DNA of 11,289 bases from a candidate division WWE3 bacterium RIFOXYC2_FULL_42_13. Its GTDB lineage: Bacteria > Patescibacteriota > WWE3 > UBA101185 > UBA10185. The notes under the pieces are model-generated. The model saw only the letters and a program-made list of their open reading frames with translations, had not been told where the DNA came from and searched no databases. Where the stretch lies: positions 1 to 11,289 of the forward strand of contig MEWF01000016.1 of the NCBI GenBank assembly GCA_001773255.1. Reading direction: 5' to 3'. Each line of letters begins with the position of its first letter. The stretch's first letter is position 1. This document shows, one piece after another, positions 8,166 through 11,289 of this stretch. Position numbers and translations under genes: made by a program.

Positions 8166-8765
8166 ATGTTAAACAGAGTTAAAAAATATACACCTTATAT
8201 TGTTCTCGCCGTCGCCCTAATTCTGCTACTCCTTTATACAAACATTGAAAAACCCAAGGAAATAACTCCCCCCGCAGGGTTTACCACCTCCACAGGAGAG
8301 GAAAGCATAGTTACAACTTCTCCTTTGGATCAAACGCCCGGCGACACTATTTCAAGCGTGGAAGAAGCCAATCAAAATCTGGAAAAAACTGGCCAGGAAA
8401 GTCTCGGAAAGGGATTTATCGTGAACAGATATACCGACAAGAATAGTTTTCTGTCTTTCGACATCATCACAAACGAAGAAACCAAGGTCGCTGCGGTAAT
8501 AAGACCTGCTTTAACCGATCAGGAAAAAAACATAACCAGTTTTAAGGAATATTATAAGTTAGGGACACCGGAGGCAGTAATGTACCTTTCAAAGTCCTCA
8601 GTAGGAACGGTACACGTCTACTCCAGCCAAGGGGTAGCGGTTGTATTCGAAGAGTATTCCGGACAGGTTTACAACGTGGCAACTTTTGACTCGATGCCTC
8701 TCAATCAGTTTAAACAAGTCTTTTCTTCGATGTTTCAAGATATTCCAGATAGATCGGTTTTTTAA
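8166..8765 (+). CDS. Small membrane-anchored extracytoplasmic protein of unknown function
   Basis: 199 residues from the ATG at 8166. I do not recognise the family. Residues 1-9 are basic (NRVKK), and one hydrophobic helix at about 10-27 (YIVLAVALILLLLY) acts as an uncleaved signal anchor. A Thr/Ser/Pro-rich linker of about 50 residues follows, then a compact mixed domain of about 110 residues (GKGFIVNRYTDKNSFLSFDI, later SSQGVAVVFEEYSGQVYN) without cysteines. It starts seven bases after the stop of the giant protein, so the two are almost certainly co-transcribed and may interact. An alternative TTG start at 8148 has AGGAAG six bases upstream and would overlap the previous gene by 11 bases, adding six residues. 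The ATG gives the more usual anchor and was preferred. The stop is TAA, convergent with the pilin operon 29 bases away. Confidence 0.75.
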   Translation: MLNRVKKYTPYIVLAVALILLLLYTNIEKPKEITPPAGFTTSTGEESIVTTSPLDQTPGDTISSVEEANQNLEKTGQESLGKGFIVNRYTDKNSFLSFDIITNEETKVAAVIRPALTDQEKNITSFKEYYKLGTPEAVMYLSKSSVGTVHVYSSQGVAVVFEEYSGQVYNVATFDSMPLNQFKQVFSSMFQDIPDRSVF

Positions 8766-8794
8766 TACTTAGAAGGGCATTAGAAGAAAATCTT

Positions 8795-9283
8795 TTACTC
8801 TATCTGTTGCGGAGGGTCGGGAATAACAGTACCGGGGTTAGTTGAAGTGCTTCCGGGGATTGCTAATTGAGTAAGTTCCGATATCCCTTTAAAGATACCA
8901 TCAAAAATTTCTGTGAAGCCTATTTTGAAACCAAAAAGCCCGGAAACAATGGTGAAAAGGGCAAAAAATCCTACAATAATTAACAGCCCGAAGATTGCAT
9001 AGCTCCAAGTGCTTTTTGCGGAGTCGAGCCCTCTGGGATCTCCCGCTGCTGTCGATGCCTTCCAGGCTCCATAAGCAACCACAAGAACAAATACTATCCC
9101 TACAAGAAAAACCAGCCAGTTCATAACATTTACGAGAAGAGGACGCGCCTCACCTAGTGTAGGTTCATCCAAATCAGCCGCAAACAACAACGGTGAAAAA
9201 ACATAGAAAATAAAAATATACGAAACCGTAACGGGAAATACTTTTGTAAATTTTGCGATTTTTGTTTTAAGTAGGTTCAACAT
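8795..9283 (-). CDS. Pilin-like two-helix protein with signal peptide and Pro-rich tail (VirB2/TrbC-type)
   Basis: 162 residues from the ATG at 9283. Residues 1-35 form a signal peptide with a long basic n-region and cleavage near LFA|AD. Membrane helix 1 is at about 48-73. A polar loop follows with AAGDPRGLDSAKSTWS (77-94), and helix 2 at about 95-116. The tail of about 45 residues ends in a Pro/Thr-rich stretch (PGSTSTNPGTVIPDPPQQIE). The helix, GDP-containing loop, helix plan is that of small type IV secretion pilins and is shared with the three preceding genes. An in-frame ATG at 9316 would add 11 residues and overlap the previous gene by 20 bases. The shorter form was chosen because the n-region is already long. 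Neither start has a Shine-Dalgarno sequence. This is the last gene of the operon. The longer tail suggests an accessory or tip subunit, which is inference. Confidence 0.72.
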   Translation of the reverse strand: MLNLLKTKIAKFTKVFPVTVSYIFIFYVFSPLLFAADLDEPTLGEARPLLVNVMNWLVFLVGIVFVLVVAYGAWKASTAAGDPRGLDSAKSTWSYAIFGLLIIVGFFALFTIVSGLFGFKIGFTEIFDGIFKGISELTQLAIPGSTSTNPGTVIPDPPQQIE

Positions 9284-9296
9284 AGAAACTAAATTA

Positions 9297-9608
9297 CTAG
9301 TAAAGATCCTTAACATTCAGAAGATTAAAAAGTATGGTCTTTATACCCCACGCAGCCAAACTTACTACTAATCCAATGATAGACCACGTGGTAGATCTTT
9401 GCGCTCTTTGTACTGTTTTCGGATCTCCTCCCCCGGTAACGTAAGTGACGAAAGAATAGGCAAGACCAATAAGAGAAACCCCGGCACCTATAATTACAGC
9501 GACGTTTGCAAACATCACCGCTAATCCTGCCAGATCTGTCCCCCTATTCGTTTCTACGGCTATAGGTACGCTGGAAACAGCGCTCCCTAACCATTCAAAA
9601 GGATTCAT
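9297..9608 (-). CDS. Pilin-like two-helix membrane protein without signal peptide
   Basis: 103 residues from the ATG at 9608. The protein has no cleavable signal, two hydrophobic helices (about 26-53 and 74-97) and, between them, the loop VTGGGDPKTVQRAQRSTTWS, closely parallel to the loop of the canonical pilin upstream (ITSGGDKNAVDSAQKTLTY). A GTG at 9659 would extend it by 17 residues (MGPVGPGPRFNFGTITQ), but that codon and the next few are the stem of a GC-rich hairpin, so the extension is probably not translated. No good Shine-Dalgarno precedes 9608. Expression may depend on read-through of the hairpin and on coupling. It is a VirB2/TrbC-type paralogue; whether it is a pilus subunit or a membrane adaptor cannot be told. 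Confidence 0.7.
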   Translation of the reverse strand: MNPFEWLGSAVSSVPIAVETNRGTDLAGLAVMFANVAVIIGAGVSLIGLAYSFVTYVTGGGDPKTVQRAQRSTTWSIIGLVVSLAAWGIKTILFNLLNVKDLY

Positions 9609-9623
9609 TTGTGTAATAGTTCC

Positions 9624-9657
9624 AAAATTAAAACGGGGGCCCGGGCCTACCGGGCCC
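9624..9657 (-). terminator. GC-rich hairpin with T-tract between pilin genes (attenuator-like)
   Basis: On the minus strand GGGCCCGG (9657-9650) and CCGGGCCC (9644-9637) form a perfect 8-bp all-GC stem with a five-base loop. CCG and then TTTTAATTTT follow. This is the layout of an intrinsic terminator with a slightly interrupted T-tract. It lies between the canonical pilin gene and the two divergent pilin genes, so it probably reduces their transcription relative to the first two genes or protects the upstream mRNA end. No T-tract follows on the plus strand. Confidence 0.55.
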
Positions 9658-9690
9658 ACTTAATAACAAACTAAAGCGGTGGCCCCGTGA

Positions 9691-10023
9691 TTAATACCCT
9701 GTGAAACTTTGTGCATTCAGTAAGCCCAAGAGAAGTGTTCTAATACCATAAACTATAAGCAATCCAACTCCTCCGATAACCGCGTAAGTAAGGGTCTTCT
9801 GCGCGGAATCCACGGCATTCTTGTCTCCTCCTGAGGTAATGTACTTAATAAACCCTAAAGCCAAGAAGACAATGACGATCGCTACACCAACTATAATGAG
9901 TATGTTCGTTATCAAGGTTACCAGACCCGTCACTGATGTGATCGCTATACCTGTTAAAGGGGTGGTAGGAGCCTGAGCAGTCTGTGCGTACACCTTCGAT
10001 TCTAATACAGATAATAAGTTCAT
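9691..10023 (-). CDS. Canonical small pilin of VirB2/TrbC type (candidate major pilus subunit)
   Basis: 110 residues. The N-terminal MNLLSVLESKVYAQ may be a short processed leader (VYAQ|TA). Helix 1 is at about 33-58, the loop ITSGGDKNAVDSAQKTLTY at about 62-80, and helix 2 at about 81-101. Two helices around a polar loop with a GGD motif are characteristic of the CPR family that Pfam groups as T4SS pilin, related to VirB2/TrbC. VirB2 pilins polymerise into the conjugation-type pilus. The gene has by far the strongest Shine-Dalgarno in the window and is followed by a hairpin that may set its mRNA end. Both features fit the most highly made subunit. The start is uncertain because the Shine-Dalgarno lies 20 bases from the ATG. 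The family call is fairly sure; the term major subunit is inferred. Confidence 0.8.
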   Translation of the reverse strand: MNLLSVLESKVYAQTAQAPTTPLTGIAITSVTGLVTLITNILIIVGVAIVIVFLALGFIKYITSGGDKNAVDSAQKTLTYAVIGGVGLLIVYGIRTLLLGLLNAQSFTGY

Positions 10024-10041
10024 ATAAATTATTTGTTTCTA

Positions 10042-10048
10042 CACCTCC
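10042..10048 (-). promoter_or_regulatory. Very strong but displaced Shine-Dalgarno of the canonical pilin gene
   Basis: The minus strand reads GGAGGTG, complementary over seven bases to the usual anti-Shine-Dalgarno end of 16S rRNA. It lies in the 39-base gap after the Cys-rich pilin gene. The GGAGG core ends 20 bases before the ATG at 10023, much more than the usual 5-10. In-frame ATA (10032) and ATT (10029) codons lie at better distances, and TAG at 10041 closes the frame. Confidence 0.6.
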
Positions 10049-10062
10049 CTCAAAAGAACCAA

Positions 10063-10857
10063 CTACAATCCTGATGTGGTAACACCCAGGATGTTGTTAA
10101 TTATAACCCGCAGTATGAATACAGACAACAACACGAAAAGAGTGCCTAATATGGCAGCGGTGAACTGGTCTTTACCCTCTTTTGCTCTTCCGGGGTCGCC
10201 TTCACTCGCTATAAGCAGATAACCTGAGTAGATAATACCTAATATTCCGACAAAAATGCCCGTGTAGAAAAGAATTTTGAAAACAGGGGCGAGAAGGCCG
10301 GCAATATCCGTTATTATAGGACCTTTATAAGGGGGTTCGTTGTATACCCAATCTCCAGAAGTGTAATCTCCGGTACTTGTCGGAGTAGGTGCCCAGCAAC
10401 TCCCGGTAGACAAGCATTGATGGATACCGTCATCAGGGCATGTTTCCCCCAAAACACAGGCACAGTTGGCAGAAGAATCATAAACACAGTCGTAGTTATA
10501 GCCACCGCTCGCGGTGTTAATAACTTTTTTACAAACTGTCGTTGTTTTACCGCAGCCGCCTGCTACCCCGCACATACCTTCGTGAGCAACATCACAAATG
10601 TTTGTGGCAACGCCGCACGTGTCGTCTTTCTGACAATAACAGGATAAGCTGGGAGCCAGACATCTGTATCCCACCGCACAAGTGCATTCGAGGCCATCCG
10701 ATGTTTTCTGCCCTCCACAAGTATTGCGTAGGGTGTAGCCCGAGCATACTCCTCCTTCGGCAGCAAACACGGGGGATGCGGCCGTGATTCTCAGAAAAAG
10801 AAAGAGGAAGGATGCAACACCAAGAACCTTAAAGAACTTATTTTTTGCGAGGAACAT
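10063..10857 (-). CDS. Secreted cysteine-rich domain fused to a pilin-like two-helix core
   Basis: 264 residues. Residues 1-32 are a signal peptide (VLGVASFLFLFLRITAAS, cleavage near VFA|AE). Residues 38-154 contain 18 cysteines, an even number that would allow nine disulfides, spaced as in small EGF-, TIL- or knottin-like modules (LECTCAVGYRC, CYCQKDDTC). A Thr/Ser/Pro linker with aromatic residues follows. The C-terminal 85 residues repeat the pilin plan: helix at about 192-216, loop ASEGDPGRAKEGKDQF, helix at about 232-258. It is the first gene of the minus-strand operon and 39 bases precede the canonical pilin. The combination suggests a pilus-associated subunit displaying a disulfide-rich binding domain, for example at the tip or base. 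That role is inferred. No Shine-Dalgarno precedes the ATG. Confidence 0.78.
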   Translation of the reverse strand: MFLAKNKFFKVLGVASFLFLFLRITAASPVFAAEGGVCSGYTLRNTCGGQKTSDGLECTCAVGYRCLAPSLSCYCQKDDTCGVATNICDVAHEGMCGVAGGCGKTTTVCKKVINTASGGYNYDCVYDSSANCACVLGETCPDDGIHQCLSTGSCWAPTPTSTGDYTSGDWVYNEPPYKGPIITDIAGLLAPVFKILFYTGIFVGILGIIYSGYLLIASEGDPGRAKEGKDQFTAAILGTLFVLLSVFILRVIINNILGVTTSGL

Positions 10858-10863
10858 ATCTGT

Positions 10864-10869
10864 ATTAAA
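10864..10869 (-). promoter_or_regulatory. Possible -10 element of the pilin operon
   Basis: The minus strand reads TTTAAT (five of six to TATAAT) with six bases to the ATG at 10857 and no Shine-Dalgarno, again consistent with a leaderless start. A -35 is weak: TTTTCA at a short 15-bp spacing. The call rests mainly on its parallel with the other divergent starts in the window. Confidence 0.3.
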
Positions 10870-10966
10870 ATCTACCAGTTATTTTGAAAAAAATCTACAA
10901 AATGACGGCACCCGGAGAGGTTCTAAATTAGGCACCACATGTAATAAGTCACATCTAAATATTACC

Positions 10967-10975
10967 TGATATAAT
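10967..10975 (+). promoter_or_regulatory. Extended -10 promoter of the EnvC/NlpD-like gene
   Basis: TGATATAAT is a perfect extended -10 element (TGnTATAAT). It ends eight bases before the ATG at 10984, so the transcript should begin one or two bases upstream of the start codon. No recognisable -35 is present, which extended -10 promoters can tolerate, and no Shine-Dalgarno exists between the hexamer and the ATG. Confidence 0.65.
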
Positions 10976-10983
10976 TAACGCAC

Positions 10984-11289
10984 ATGTTCACGCCCACAAT
11001 ACATCTGCCAATACCCTCTGTTGCCAGGTTCTTTAATCCTAAAGTAGCCGTTTCCGTGTTGCTCGTTATTTCGACAGTACTTTTTGCAACAAATGCCTTT
11101 GCAGACGACCCCTGCAAAAACATCTCCGACCTCGACGATAAAGCCGCGTGTTACGCAAAACAAATAGAAAAAAAAGAAGACGAATATCAATCCACAAGCA
11201 GCAAGCTGGAACAAATCCGCAACACAAAAAATCAAATCTCCCAAAAAATTTCCGACCTTCTCGGACAGATTAGTGTTACACAAGCAGAA
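10984..11289 (+). CDS. Secreted coiled-coil protein, probable N-terminus of an EnvC/NlpD-type murein hydrolase factor (3' end outside window)
   Basis: The frame is open for 102 codons to the window edge. An in-frame TAA at 10972 and the nearby extended -10 support this ATG. Residues 1-40 form a signal peptide (KVAVSVLLVISTVLFATNAF, cleavage near AFA|DD). Residues about 43-56 contain CKNISDLDDKAACYAKQ with two cysteines. From residue 58 a heptad-like coiled coil begins (KLEQIRNTKNQISQKISDLL). This order (signal, short Cys pair, Gln/Lys-rich coiled coil) matches secreted M23-peptidase/EnvC-like proteins that are common in CPR genomes; the peptidase part would lie downstream. It may control wall cleavage for division or for the neighbouring apparatus. 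The C-terminal domain is not visible, so the family call is tentative. Confidence 0.7.
   Translation, partial: MFTPTIHLPIPSVARFFNPKVAVSVLLVISTVLFATNAFADDPCKNISDLDDKAACYAKQIEKKEDEYQSTSSKLEQIRNTKNQISQKISDLLGQISVTQAE

Noticed and set aside
8766..8794. Possible terminator between the small membrane protein and the pilin operon
   Set aside because: AGAAG and CTTTT around a short loop give at most five weak pairs including a wobble, with no T-tract.
9609..9659. GTG start extending the signal-less pilin-like protein by 17 residues
   Set aside because: The codons fall in the GC-rich stem-loop and its T-tract, and the encoded MGPVGPGPRF looks like translated hairpin, with no ribosome site before it.
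10936..10985. CACAT repeated at 10936, 10950 and 10981 in the divergent promoter region
   Set aside because: The five-base word recurs with irregular spacing (14 and 31), which is expected by chance in AT-rich intergenic DNA. There is no palindrome to suggest an operator.
10975..11283. Minus-strand open frame of 102 codons over the EnvC-like start
   Set aside because: It runs antisense to a frame that has a signal peptide, a coiled coil and a perfect extended -10 promoter. The antisense product has no recognisable design.

Overview
The window looks like chromosomal sequence from a Candidate Phyla Radiation (Patescibacteria) bacterium, possibly a Microgenomates-type lineage. This is inferred from gene style: very large lineage-specific surface proteins, small two-helix pilins of the VirB2/TrbC type, a VirB6/TrbL-like membrane protein and a coiled-coil secreted protein, with no mobile element, RNA gene or CRISPR array. 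The bacterial code (table 11) reads through every gene. All eight visible stop codons are TAA or TAG. The lineage call rests on recollection of protein styles, not on a marker gene.

Layout. (1) 2-2752, plus strand: the 3' part of a large secreted, cysteine-rich protein ending in a degenerate lytic-transglycosylase-like domain. (2) 2804-4144, minus strand, convergent with it: a VirB6/TrbL-like polytopic protein with a signal peptide and a cysteine-containing ectodomain. (3) A 57-bp divergent promoter region. (4) 4202-8158, plus: a 1318-residue protein with a cysteine-free, probably cytoplasmic N-terminal part of about 940 residues, one membrane helix, a beta-sandwich-like segment and a C-terminal zinc-peptidase-like domain (HELGH plus EDFAE). 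It is followed directly by a small membrane-anchored protein (8166-8765). (5) 8795-10857, minus: four consecutive genes sharing a two-helix pilin-like core. The order of transcription is a cysteine-rich domain fused to a pilin core, a canonical small pilin behind a very strong Shine-Dalgarno sequence, then, after a GC-rich hairpin, two divergent pilin-like proteins. (6) 10984-11289, plus: the start of a secreted coiled-coil protein resembling the N-terminus of EnvC/NlpD-type murein hydrolase factors, behind a perfect extended -10 promoter.

Taken together the genes look like the membrane-channel, pilus-subunit and cell-wall-remodelling part of a type IV secretion-like surface apparatus. The energising ATPases (VirB4, VirD4) are not in the window. 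The most unusual points are the membrane-anchored zinc-peptidase giant with its repeated NPLFPGY motif, the cysteine-rich/pilin fusion, the hairpin inside the pilin operon, the apparently inactivated transglycosylase domain, and three first-of-transcript genes that appear to be leaderless. Functional links between the genes are inferred from families and neighbourhood.
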